The notes under the pieces: generated by a model
What the model was told of the DNA's origin: nothing
Database searches by the model: none
The model's input: the letters and a program-made list of their open reading frames with translations, nothing else
Shown here: positions 1 to 12,600 of the stretch, in pieces
Layout: each line of letters begins with the position of its first letter
How positions within the stretch are numbered: the first letter of the stretch is position 1
NCBI GenBank assembly: GCA_949825045.1
Contig: OX463835.1
Span: 20,043,201 to 20,107,200 of the forward strand
From: Argyresthia goedartella
Lineage: Eukaryota; Arthropoda; Insecta; Lepidoptera; Argyresthiidae
Length of the DNA: 64,000 nt
Direction: 5' to 3'
Position numbers and translations under genes: made by a program

Positions 1-700
1 GTGTGTGGTTATACTAGCATTGTCCTATACACTCATATGTAGGATGAATAGGTATCATGTTTGATCTCTGTATAGTTTATAGATGGTTTATGGAAAAAAG
101 TATTTATATATTTATTTTTTTAAATGACAGTGTGTTATATCTTTAAGTATAATATAAAATTATTGCTTTGCGTCTAGAAAAATAACTGTGGAAGGTTCTC
201 ATTGGCTTCTTAGTTAGTATATTTTTTTTACCTTCCCCAAAAATGTAAAATAAAAAAAATAAAAAATGAGTAGGTACACATAAAATATTTAACACATAAA
301 AAGTGTTTTTGCTTATCCTTTTTTGCTGTGCAAATCAATATTTTGGATTAAATACTAGCCTTTATCAAACAACTTCCTCAGGTAAAATAAAACGAATTCA
401 TGTAATCAATGTGTTTTTAATGAAAAACATTAACAATACCTGTCATGTATAAACCACATAAGTCACATAAAATAATTATCATTTTCCATTCTGAAGACAT
501 AACGGTATAACTTGGTAAATTCAACAGTTGGATTCATCTCTCGCTCACACGCGTTATATGCCAGAGAGAGTGGTCGATACAACTGCCTAACTTATCCCAA
601 GATTTTGTTTTTAATTTTAAAAGTGAACAAAGGCACTTTAATATCGTACATATTTTAAAAGATTATTATTATTATCTTTATTTTTATAGTTAACTAAATC
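1..700. other. AT-rich stretch with no gene seen
   Basis: No coding or structured signal is supported. About 75 bp at 281-365 resembles 43265-43345 (shared AGTGTTTTTGCT and GAAATACTAGCC blocks), so part is a dispersed repeat. Confidence 0.5.
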
Positions 701-704
701 AAAA

Positions 705-845
705 TGTGTAACGTATTGTTGACGCTTACAAGCGTAAGTAAATGGTTATGTATCATAAACAACCATTTACATACAGCTACACGCTAACTCTGGCCCCACA
801 CTAGGAAACCCTGTGTCGTGGAAACTAGCCTCATCATGTAATTAT
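705..845 (-). mobile_element. SINE fragment (core and tail)
   Basis: On the minus strand it carries the core ACAGGGTTTCCTAGTGTGG, also found in the SINEs at 10190 and 35628. The tRNA-like head is absent. Confidence 0.6.
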
Positions 846-932
846 TATATTAAGGAATTTAAACGACACGAGGTGTCTTTTATTGCGACTGCCTGTTTTT
901 GCGATGAGATTTCAATAGTTTTTGAAAAATGT

Positions 933-1142
933 ATCAACCAGATCACCGCATAATCAACCAGATCATCGCATAATCAAGCAGTTCATCGCATAATCAACCA
1001 GTTCATCGCATAATCAAGCAGTTCATCGCATAATCAATCAGATCATCGCATAATCAACCAGTTCATCGCATAATCAACCAGTTCATCGCATAATCAACCA
1101 GATCTTCGCATAATTAACCAGATCATCGCATAATCAAGCAGT
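933..1142. repeat. 20-bp tandem repeat, about 10 copies
   Basis: The unit is ATAATCAACCAGTTCATCGC with A/T and C/G variants at two positions (CCAG/GCAG and GATC/GTTC). Copies are head to tail without spacers, so this is a minisatellite. Confidence 0.95.
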
Positions 1143-1653
1143 CACAATTAATTTGAGCTCGTGTAAAGTAATCGTGTTGTGATTAACCAATTTTTCGAAA
1201 GCAATAGAAATTCCTAGAAGTCAAAATTATATGATAGGCTATAGAAACAGTGACGATACACACATACACATTAAATACCTAAGACTACCTCAGCCGGGGC
1301 CGAACCCTGTAACACAACCAATGTCGCTCGTCCTAAAGTCAATATTTAAAATAGATATTTCAATAATAACTATATTCTGATATGGCATTCTCTCAATTAC
1401 ACTGTTTTACATCCATCGTCACTAATTGACCGGATTTCTGCGGTAATGGGCCGAATGAATCTATACAACCTATTACTTCTAATATTTGAAGGTAAATAAC
1501 AATTTCACTCCACTGCTCGCAAATTTGGCGAAAGATGGTCTTTTATGGCAGGGGCGGATCCAGGATTTAATTTTGGGGGAGGCCATTCTGACAAGGTTCG
1601 GAGCTAGGGATAAAATCTATGAAGCTACACTTGGTGGTGACACCACCTCGGTT

Positions 1654-1942
1654 GGGGCTTATTCCACAAATCCCCTGCGAAGGGGATTTGTGGACTTTTT
1701 GTAAATTTTTGTCCTTAAATCCCTTTCCAGCGTTACAGCGCCTAGCAAAGGGGATTTCTTTCCCATTTATTTACATGGTTTTCTTTTTTAAGCCGAATTT
1801 AAATAACGAATTAGAAAATCAGTCATTATTTTGATACACAGGTAGGTTACCCGTACCACGGGCGTTACCCGTAGGGGATTTAAGGACAACATTTTTAAAG
1901 AGTCCACAAATACTCTTCGCAGGGGATTTGTGCAATAAGCCC
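1654..1942. mobile_element. Foldback MITE with about 70-bp TIRs
   Basis: The two ends are inverted copies over about 70 bp, starting GGGCTTATTCCACAAATCCC at the left. CTCGGTTGG flanks both ends as a 9-bp target duplication (7 or 11 bp depending on where the TIR is cut). Long TIRs with a 9-bp duplication fit Mutator-like elements; that class is inference. No transposase is inside. Confidence 0.8.
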
Positions 1943-3564
1943 TCGGTTGGGGCATTAGTGAATGCAAGTAAAGGTGAGATTACTCGATTCTATAGTGGCC
2001 GCTCCTATCTTGGAAAACATGACTCTCTGTGAATGTTTGATAAGGTACGCAGACACCGATGTGGAATGAAGAGGGCCGCTTCAGGAAGGGAAGTAGCCCG
2101 GCTAGATCCTAAGTGGAAAAACACAATATTTCACAATTTGGACTTTGTAACCACCACATTCCCATTTGATCCAGAAAGATGGATGGGGTAAGAAGTTTGG
2201 GACCACTGACTCAATGTTTACTGTTAACAATGGAGGATAAATATTACGACAAGCTTAGACGTATATCTCATAAACGGATAGTGCCCTTTAAACGCCGTCA
2301 AAAACAAAACAAGCGTATTGAAATCTTAGACTGCAGCAGGATTGGGATTTAACAAAAAAGCGGGAGTGGGATTTTTTCCCCTTCTACTTGCAACATTTAC
2401 CAATCATGGTAAACAAATAGCGAAGTCATTATCTTGATAACATGACCAAGAATTGAAAGAATAATTTAATGCTGCAGTGTGATCCCACTAGCACGCGATT
2501 TTTGGTCTTTTTAGAGCTTTTTTGGCACCATTTCAGAGCACAAATCGTCATTATGGATTGTTTTTTCAGAGATGTTTTCGTAACTTCGAAAAGTGATTGA
2601 CTGAGATATCAAAAGTCAACACACCTGTCAGAACTCCTGGAGTTGGCGATGCGTGTTTCGGGGGCCCATATTAGGATTATATGAGTCATTCATTATTCTA
2701 AGACGACAAGCTAACTGGAGCAGTATCAAACAATCTTTAAATGCTACCGGTGGCGGAGGAAATAGCATCTTGCAAAGCTTGCAGATATTCTTATAATTAC
2801 GACTGCACGTTCAACAGAATGTTTTGTTCACATTGTTATTGGTCGTGAAAGTGTGGGGCAACAGTTGGGGCGCGGCGGAGTTTCTCTGGAGTTGAGCTCA
2901 TGACAAGATACTCTGAACACGTGCAAAGGAAAGAGATTGCATTCAGGATCAAGTCAGGCGATAAGGCTTTGTTGGCGGCTGAGCCGGTTTTCCACTCTAT
3001 TCGTCTATGGCTCGGTCCTCAAACTCACTCGACTCTCACTTTCACTTTCCAGCCTCTACAACAATGTACAGATCCACAGAATTATCCGACCCGGTGACTG
3101 CGTCGCTAGCGTCGATGGCTCACAAATGAGATTAGCTTACGCCGCCGGGCCAGATAAGTTTGTGGATCTGTACTATTATTGATATGAGCGAACGTCAAAA
3201 TGAATAATTTCCGATAAGTGATACTTATCTTAATTCATTCGGCCCAATGTTTCGGCGCGGGCGGTGACATTACAGGCTATGCCGGCCTCGCACTGAAGTA
3301 TCCCGACATACAGTCGACACGGCAACCCGCCCCTCACGCACCCAAACAACAACCTGATCCATTAAGCTATGGGTGTGGTAATAACTAATCTTTTTACAAC
3401 ATGTCCAAGGTAAACACAACACAAGCGGAGACCCCGCAGAATCATTTCTTGTAGATAACTGGACAGACATAACATGGCAAACATCACTTTGAATGCAGTC
3501 AACTATATAATTGCGCGATGTAGGAATGTACGGAGTTTGGGAATTAGCACCCCATCGCCATCTT
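1943..3564. other. Unassigned DNA downstream of the Rab stop
   Basis: No confident gene. At 3052-3170 (+) an open stretch after an acceptor-like CTTTCACTTTCCAG encodes RPGDCVASVDGSQM, loosely like a PDZ loop; this could be a captured exon or chance. The rest shows nothing I can name. Confidence 0.35.
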
Positions 3565-3671
3565 TTAGCAGCACATGGACTTCTGCATCTCGCCGTGCGC
3601 TATGCTGTCTATGCTCCACGCGGGTAGTTCAATTTTGCCTGTGTGCGTGGCTTCCTCCTCTGTAGGCTTGC
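3565..3671 (-). CDS. Rab coding exon 7 (C-terminus, CC motif, stop)
   Basis: The exon is 107 bp. The acceptor is tttctctcag. Two bases complete the split Gly codon and 34 residues follow, ending in Met-Cys-Cys and TAA at 3567-3565. The double Cys is the expected Rab prenylation site and the phase matches exon 6. I saw no AATAAA or ATTAAA on this strand in about 560 bp after the stop, so the 3' end of the transcript is not defined. Confidence 0.88.
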
Positions 3672-6600
3672 CTGAGAGAAACATACAAAAATACTTTACT
3701 TCTACTAGGGCCAAGGAAGGTAAACAAAGATGGCAGTCTGTCGATACAACGCAGACTTCAAAACTAAACTAATTAAAAACCGTCCGTTTTGACCCCTGGG
3801 GAATTTCGCCGAGTGTTAGCACGCCGGTTTCTGAATTGAGAAATTCACTTAAGTTAATTCTTAAGTATCGTTCTGTCCCATTTTTTTTTACATCTGCAGA
3901 GACAGCACGATACTTAAGTATTTGATTAGATGATTAGTGGAATTCTCAATTCAGAAATAGCACGTTACTCTCACACAGTTATCTCAGTCACATTTGATTG
4001 ATTGTGTGACCGTCGCCCTAGCAAGAAACTACGATTTAGATAGTTTCTGATTAGGCACATATTTAGTGTGTTGATAGATATAAATGTGACCGAAATTTCA
4101 GAATTTGTTTGTACACAGGGGCTGAAATATTTCGCAAAACACTTCCTGCTAGAATCACCTTTCGAAACGTGATCCTAAAAGAGTAAAATCGAAAATTTTC
4201 ACTTGTATGGGGTGACCGAAAAATCAATTTTGTGTGTCCACAGGCTACAGAGATAGATTCCTGCTAGGATCACGTTTGACCAAATGCTGGTTTGAGAAAA
4301 CTACTGAACACACAAATCTTGCCAGCTACATAAATATTTGTGATAATTTGTTTGTAATTTGTGTGGAATTACTTTTTTCAATTATTACACCGTTTGTGAG
4401 TTTTTCGTAAATCTTTAAAATACCTAAATGGCTTAATATCTCCCTAACAAAGCAACGCACAGTCGAACAAGAGACACCTAACGATACATCTTACTCAATA
4501 CTATCACTACAAATTTCAAAAGTCAAGGGTAAGCCGTTTCACCAAAACAACATTTTTTGTGATGAATTTGGACGAAAATATTTTAACCCCAAAATAAGCA
4601 GGATGTATTTTGTTTACAGCAAAATTTTTACCACTTGCATTAAGTGTGTAATTATTAACTTTTAAAATAAAAGTCTTAGAAATAGTTATTTTTTTAAATT
4701 GCAATTTTGACGATAATAAGACCAAATTAAAGTAATGATCCAAAAGCTTCCGTGCTTGAGACATACCACCCTAATTTTTTAGCGTTATACGCGGTACAAT
4801 GATGTGGAAAACTTGTTAGTGGGTAAATGATTAGAAAAGATCTGCAAATAACTTCCCAAAATGAAACTCACCTAAGTAGCTGAATACATGCCTACCTACC
4901 TATCTAACTAATCTCACTAATATTATAAATCTGAAAGTAGCGATGTTAGGATGTTTGGATGTTTGTGTGTTTGTGCCTCAATCACGCTAAAACGGCTGAA
5001 CGTATTTGAATGAAATTTAGCACAGAGGTAGTTTATGAGCTAGATTAACATATAGGATACTTTTTATCCGACTGCACCAGAAGGAGGGTAACGTTAGCTC
5101 GGTTAATAATAATTCCTAGGAATACGCAGATGAAGATGCGGTCAGCTAGTAATGGTAATAAATAATATCAATATTTTGTTTAATTCAACCGCTTGTTGGA
5201 ATGGAAACTGAAAAAGCATTCTGCCCGCCACTCAAATTGTTTCTTTGTATTGCAGCTTGCAAAATACCAGCGGGTATAGATTAGCACTTCCTGGTGAATA
5301 AGGCCTTGTACTTCTAGAGCCGCGTCAAATAATGAGGATCACGTAGGCATCGAAATGTTGAAAATCCAGGTACTAAGGCGGATGCAATACAAAATTTTAA
5401 GCATATTACTTTTTGAATTACTCAAATCCATCAATAAATAACAAAGTTAGAAAAGTTTTAGCTTAGGCTGTTTCAAAACGCGCCCGGCGGGCCTTGAACC
5501 CTGTTGTGACGTCATCCCATCCAATCGGCCGGCCAGTTGGTCAGAGACTAGGGCACTCACGTACCCACATTCACTCGTTTCGTTGCGAATTTCAGTGTTT
5601 TCACAGTATTTATCTTAAACAGACAAAATAGCAGTAATTATATTAAAGCAGGAGAATCGGTTATGTTAAAGCTCAATCAGACAATTTACCAAAGATACTC
5701 TTTTAAGGTGGCTGAGTTTCTCAATAACAAGGCGGCACCAAAATCGTTTTTTTTTATAAACTTACAAGGAGCTGGTTCCGCCCCTTTATCGATACTCTGA
5801 CCAGGTATAAAGCTATAACAAAGTCTGTGACTGTAAACTAGGTAGGTAGGTACCTACTGCTTTTAAAGTAAAAATACCTACCCAGACTTTTTGGTTCAAA
5901 CACGTAATTAGGAACTTACCGTATGTGTTATTTATTGCGTAGTTACACTACCTCGCGCCATATTTTGAAGAATATATTTATTTACCAGGTTTCTAAAAAA
6001 TGGCACGAAACTAGTATTGGTATGTCTTTTGCTCCGGTGGTGATAGACCAAGACAAATGCTTGACTCGCGTCTTGCGCGCGAAAGATAGGTTGCCTGCCA
6101 TGCTTCAAGCGCAGAAAAGTTTTTTGAGATGATATATTTAAATTCAGACACGATAGTTAAGAAATTAAGTTGCTTAATATAAAAACACCGAGGATCTTTG
6201 GAAAATATCAACAATTTTTTTAACTAGCATTGTTGATTCAATTCCTCCATGCCTAGTTATAATTTTTAATAAGTGTGTTGATGAAGGAGTTTTTCCTGAC
6301 GTAATGAAAAATAGTAAACTGATTCCTTTATGTAAGTCCGGTAATAAAAGTGATCCGACTAACTACAGATCAATATCAATACTCCCCGCTCTAAGTAAAA
6401 TATTTGAAGAAATTATCTTAAGCCAGTTATTGACCTATTTTAATATAAACAAACTGTTCCATAGTGAGAAATACGGCTTCACTACAGATGCATGGATAAG
6501 CTTCTTAAAGCATATCTTTGATGATTAGGTCACAAGATGCAATTGGTGTCTTCTGTGACCTTTTCAAAGCATTTGATTGGGTTAGTCACGAAACGTTAAT

Positions 6601-9600
6601 TTGTAAATTACAGCATTACGGAGTTCAGGGGAAAGCTCTCGAACTTGTCTTCTTTTATCTTAGTAATAGAATCTAGAAAGTTCATGTGAATAGAGAGAGG
6701 TCATCTGGATCTCTCATCTCAATCGGTGTCCCTCAAGGTTCAATATTGGGCCCGTTTTTGTTTTTGATGTATATAAACGATCTTACCTTTTTTGTAAAAA
6801 AAACATATGTGAAATATGACATACATAATATCATCAGCAAACAAAACAATAATTTTGTTTGCTGATGATACTTCACTTATTATTAAGATTGACAGAACCC
6901 AGAACAATTTTGACGATGTTAAAAAAGCAATCACGCTAGTTCCTAAGTGGTTTACTACCAATAATTTAGTGTTTAACTCTAAAAAAAACAATTTTGTGAA
7001 ATTCTCGCTACCCAATGTCAGACGGGATCCCACTTTTAAGTATTTTTATGAATGACGGCCTTTAGACCTGGTACAGTCAACTAAATTCTTGGGTATTAAT
7101 CTACAATCACAATTGCAGTGGGGTCCTCATACATCATAATAGCTAGAAGATTGAGCTCCGCAGCTTTTGCTGTACGAAAAATTAGACAGTTTACTGATGA
7201 AGCCACTGCAAGATATTTCAGTTACTTTCATAACATTATTTCATATGGCATTCTGTTGTGGGGTAAAGCCGCAGATATACAATCGGTATTTGTGCTACAG
7301 CAGAGAGCAATTCGTCCCACATATAATATGAAACGGAAACGATTTAAGGAAATCAATATTCTTACAGTTGGCTGGAAAACTTATTGTACTTACGTTCAGA
7401 AAAATATTAACACCTTTGTCAAAAATTGCAATGTAAATACATAATTTCAACACTAGAATTTACCTAGATACATTTTTCACATCACTGTACTACGTAACGG
7501 TGCAAAATGATGATGGTAAGTCTCAGGTGCTTTTGGATCATCACTTTAATTTGGTCGTATGATCGTCGAAATTTTAATTTTCAAAAAAGAACTGTTTTTC
7601 TACGCCTTTTTGGTTTTAAAAGTTAATACTTACTTACACACTAAATGCTACTGCTTATTTTGGGGTCCAAATATTTTCGTCCAAATTCTTCATAAAAGTT
7701 GATGTTTTCCTTATCCTAGGCTTTTGCAATTCGGTGTAGTGATAGTATTGAGTAAGATATATCGTTAGGTGTCTCTCGTTTGACTTTGATTTGTTAGGGA
7801 GATATAAAGCCATTTAGGTATTTTAAAGATTTAGCAAAAACCCCCAAACGGTGAGATAATTGTAAAAAGTAATTCCACACAAATTACAAACAAATTACCA
7901 CGAATATTTATGTAGCTGGCAAGATTTGTGTGTTCAGTAGTTTTCTCAAACCAGCATTTGGTCAAATGTGATCCTAGCAGGAAATGGAATATCTCTGAAA
8001 CCCTTGGGCACACAAAATTGGCTTTTCGTTCACATTAACCACTCACGACCAACGAAATTCCCTTATAAGTGAAATCTTTCGATAGGATCAGTTTCGAAAC
8101 GTGATTTTGAGAAATATTTCAGCCCCTGTGTACAAACAAATTCTGAAATTTCGGTCACATTTTTATCTAACAACACACTAAATAATTATAATATAATAAT
8201 CAGCATAATCAGAAACTGTCTAAATCGTACTTTCTTGCTAGGATTACGGTCACTTTGACTGTTTAAATTATTTTAAATATCTACTTGGTTTTACAATAAG
8301 TTATGAACATTATTTCATCACAAAAAAAAATGATAACACTTATTTAAACTTTCATGCAATTTACCGATATGATTTGTCGGTAAATGAAATTCAAAAATAA
8401 TGCGTATTTAGCAAATAGTAGCCATGTGAAGGAGTTAATAAATAATGTTAATTCAGAAAATAGTAAGTTGAAGCTCGAAGAAATAACATGCAAACTTACT
8501 ACTTCTAATTGTTAATTAAAATATAAATGTATCGTTCACAATGATTGAATATGGTAGTTGATTGAGTAGCAAGATAATGAATTCGGTCGAATTCGAGTAA
8601 GATCCTCCGGTTCTTAGGGTTCCGTACCAGAAGGGTGCACGACACTATTACCGCCCGTCCGTCAGCGGTCCCGGTGGTAGGTCTCCACCTACCTATTTCG
8701 ATTTATCAGAGATAAAGACCACAAATAACGAACTACACCAAATTTATAAATTAAAGGAGGCTCACCGGCGATTTGGTGGTACCTAGCAATCTACAATGTG
8801 GGTCCCAGAGAGTCACTGCGTTGTAAATTTAAGGAAATTAACATTATGACAGTGCCGTGTCAGTATATTTATGAAAACCTAATGTACGTCCACAAAAATA
8901 TTGATAAATTTCCTAAGAATAGCGACAGGCACAATGTCAACACTAGAAATAGGAATAAACTAGCTATACCTACTACTAGGCTCCATAAGGTTAATGTATC
9001 TTTTAAAGGGCAATGTATTCGCTTTTACAACAAAATACCGACTGAGTTACAAGAATTGTCTGTAAATAAATTTAAAAATGTTGTTAAAAATCACTTATGT
9101 AAAAAAGGTTACTACAAAATATCAGATTATGTAGAAGACAAGAAAGCTTGGGAAGGTGTTTGCTCCAATTCTTCAAAAAATAACGTATAAAGCTGGAGGT
9201 TTCTAGTCGCCTCTTTGCCTCCAGCATCTAAAACATTGAGGTGACGGAATTCAAATTGAGTTCTATATTTCCCTGTAACTTATACATGTGTTAGTTTAAG
9301 ATTTGACATTCTCCAATTACCTATGTGTTTCTTATGGAAATAAACTCTTTTTGAATTTGAATTTTTGAATTTGAATTTAGGGAGTTAAGTAGGTAGGTTA
9401 ACACATATTAGAAGCATACCAGGTATGTATAGCGAAGAAGCTCAAAGTCAAACCCACGTACTGACGTCATCACGCTTGTGTTACCGCGTGTGTAGGGTGT
9501 GATTCACGGTGCAATTGGTTTGACGTCAGATTCGCAATCGAATCCAAGTTCGGACTTATAATAAATTAACTTGGACACTATTGACACACATTGATCTAGC

Positions 9601-12600
9601 CCCACACTAGGATTCCCTGTATCTTGGGTACTAGACAACGATACACATACTTATATAGATAAATACTATACTTAGATAGATAAACAACCATGACTAGGGT
9701 ACAAACATCCGTTCTCATCAAACAAATATTTGCCCCCACCGGGACCCTTGGCTTCGTAGGCCGACTCAGCCATTGGGGTCATCAAATATATATTTTTTTG
9801 TTCTTGTTATATTCATTTTTAGTCCTAAGTTTTCTCGTACAATGGCACGGAACCCATAATATGCGAGTCCAACTCGGCCGGTCATTTAAACATTTGACTC
9901 TACCCGCACCGAGCCAGAGTGGTAAATGACGGCTCAATCTCACTCGGAACTCTTACAGGCCTGTGCCGCTCTATAAGGGCCACTTCACCACTAGTTATCG
10001 CACCAGCACCAGCCAACCGACCACCAAATTGGCTACTGGACAAGGGCAGTCAAAATAAGATACTTTTTATGAAATATCAGAACGTTTTTTTGTTCATCAG
10101 TTGTATGGAATCATTGTTATGTGACGTCATAACGTCATTGTTGTCAAATGGTGGTCTTTTTGACGAACTCTGTGTCGGAAAGAAAAAATCCTTAGGTCTT
10201 CGATGTTTATATGTGTGTGACGTTCTGGTACCCACGACACAGGGTATCCTAGTGTGGGGCCAGAAGCAATGTATGTGCCTGTATATATTTGTTTATGTTT
10301 ATGATATCATCTTCAATGTCTGACATGATTGATAGGGCTCTGTACCCGAAGGGTGCCAAACGGGACCTTATTACTCTATATTACTGTCTGTCTGTCTGTC
10401 TGTCTGTCTGTCAGCGGGCTCTATGCGGGCAGATGAAACGTAACAGGTAGACAGTTGACATTTTCACAGAATGTGTATTTCTATTGCCGCTATAGCAACA
10501 CATAATGAACTATACGATATTTTATAAATTAAAGGGGGACCCATACAAGATACAAGAGAAGTGCTTTAACACCCTCCGCGATATAACAAACCATATCATG
10601 ATTCAAATATGATCGTAGATTTCGCGGCTTAACACATGGCTGTGGTGCTGCAATTGATTTATTTAGATAAATTTAGGCACGTAAATAATAAAGACATTTT
10701 AAAAGCGTTTATATATTAATGATTTACCTTACCTTGTTACAGCAAAACATGGGTTAGTATTGTTTGCCGATGATACTTCTTTGATATTTAAAGTTAAAAG
10801 ACAGCAATCAAATTATGACGAGGTAAACAATGCTATCTCTAGTATAGTGAACTGGTTTACTGTTAACAATTTATTACTTAATGAAAAGAAAACTAAATGT
10901 ATTAAATTCGTGTTACCCAATGTGAACCCGGTAACTACAGACATATTTATAAAAGGACAGAGATTGGACCTTGTGCAGTCGACTGTCTTTTTGGGCATTA
11001 CTTTAGACGCCAAACTACAATGGGATCCTCATATAAATAAACTGTCGAACAGACTGAGTTCGGCAGCGTTCGCAGTTAAAAAAATTAGAGCTCTTACCGA
11101 CGTAGACACCGCTAGACTAGTCTACTTTAGTTACTTTCATAGTCTAATGACCTATGGTATTTTATTGTGGGGTCACGCTGCGAATGCTAATAGTATATTT
11201 ATTCTGCAGAAACGGGCTGTTCGTGCAATTTATAGATTAGGGCCTAGAGTGTCACTGAGGGAAAAGTTTAAAGATCAATATTCTGACATTTGTGTCTCAA
11301 TATATCTATGACAATCTTGTGTATGTAAAAAGAAATATAACTAATTTTCAGAAGTACAGTGATATACACAATTTTAATACTAGAAATAAAGACAAGTTGG
11401 TTGCTTATGTAAGCCGACTACATAAAATTAGTAATTCTTTTAAAGGCAATTGTATACGCTATTACAATAAGGTCCCTACTGATATTAAAAACTTACCTTT
11501 AGACAAGTTTAAAATAATAATAAAACAGAAATTGTATAAAAAAGGTTACTATAGGATATCTGATTACTTAGAGGACAGATGTCCATGGGAATAGATTGTT
11601 TGAGTAACAGGCTGTTTCGATATATAATTAGCATTCATTTTGTAATTTGACAATATTTTATTTAAAAAAGGAAACGCAAAAGATGCGACGACTGTGGAGT
11701 TTCTTCGGTGAGCTCTTCTCCACAGATTCCGCCATTGTGTTAGTGAACTCACCCAAAAAAATGTAATGACGGATCTAAGTGATGCAACAACATCCTATGG
11801 AAATAAATGATTTTTGATTTGATTTGATTTGATATCGGTTTCGCATTCTCATGGTTCTGGGTTCAAATCCACGCTCGGACATTATATTTTTCTTTTTTTC
11901 TTTTTGTTTTATTTCTAGTGGTATGGTACGGAACCCTTCGTGTGCGAGCGCGACCCGCGCTTGACCGATTATTTTTATATCTGTTGGACTACCCAGTCCA
12001 GCGGGCTTATTCGCTAACTCATTAACGACACCATTAACTTCTTAATTTATATGGATAATAGTTGGTGATGATCACTGAGTTAGCGAATATGCCCCCAGAA
12101 GCCAATTGTCCGTGTTAGTACAGTTAGTATTACCGAATGGCACATTATCGTCTGAGTCATACGCACGCAGTGAGCTGTCCGGGCTGCCCGACATGTGCAG
12201 CAGCGAGGTCGCCGTGGCCAGGAACACCTGGTCAATACCCGCCTGGGGGTAATTCAGTGTCAGAATACAATCAATAATACACATTACACTAATTAATTAC
12301 ACAAAAGTATACCAATATAAATTTTGACTACCAAAACTAAATGTTTATAGAATTTTATCTACACACGTATCATAAACCCTCTTTTCTGCGTCCAAAACCG
12401 CACGTTACGACCAGTATAATGTTATACTACTTGGTAAAAACTAATTGCTTATCTGAATATTGATACATATGACCAATTATGTATCAATTTCCGACAAATT
12501 ATGACATTAAAATTTCGAACGCCGACGCCGCCGACGACGCCGACAAAATTTTCAGTATTGCCAGACAAAAATATAACACTTTTATTTCTAATGGCAATAA

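Noticed and set aside
933..1142. CRISPR-like array
   Set aside because: The 20-bp units are adjacent with no unique spacers; it is a tandem repeat in a eukaryotic genome.
8150..8170. Cys-Cys-stop as an alternative Rab C-terminus
   Set aside because: It lies in the unknown dispersed repeat, lacks a fitting acceptor, and is not kept in the sister copy near 4065.
12072..12284. Read-through of Rab exon 6 as the last exon
   Set aside because: It would end without a prenylation Cys. The donor at 12133 and the exon at 3565-3671 with matching phase and Cys-Cys are better supported.
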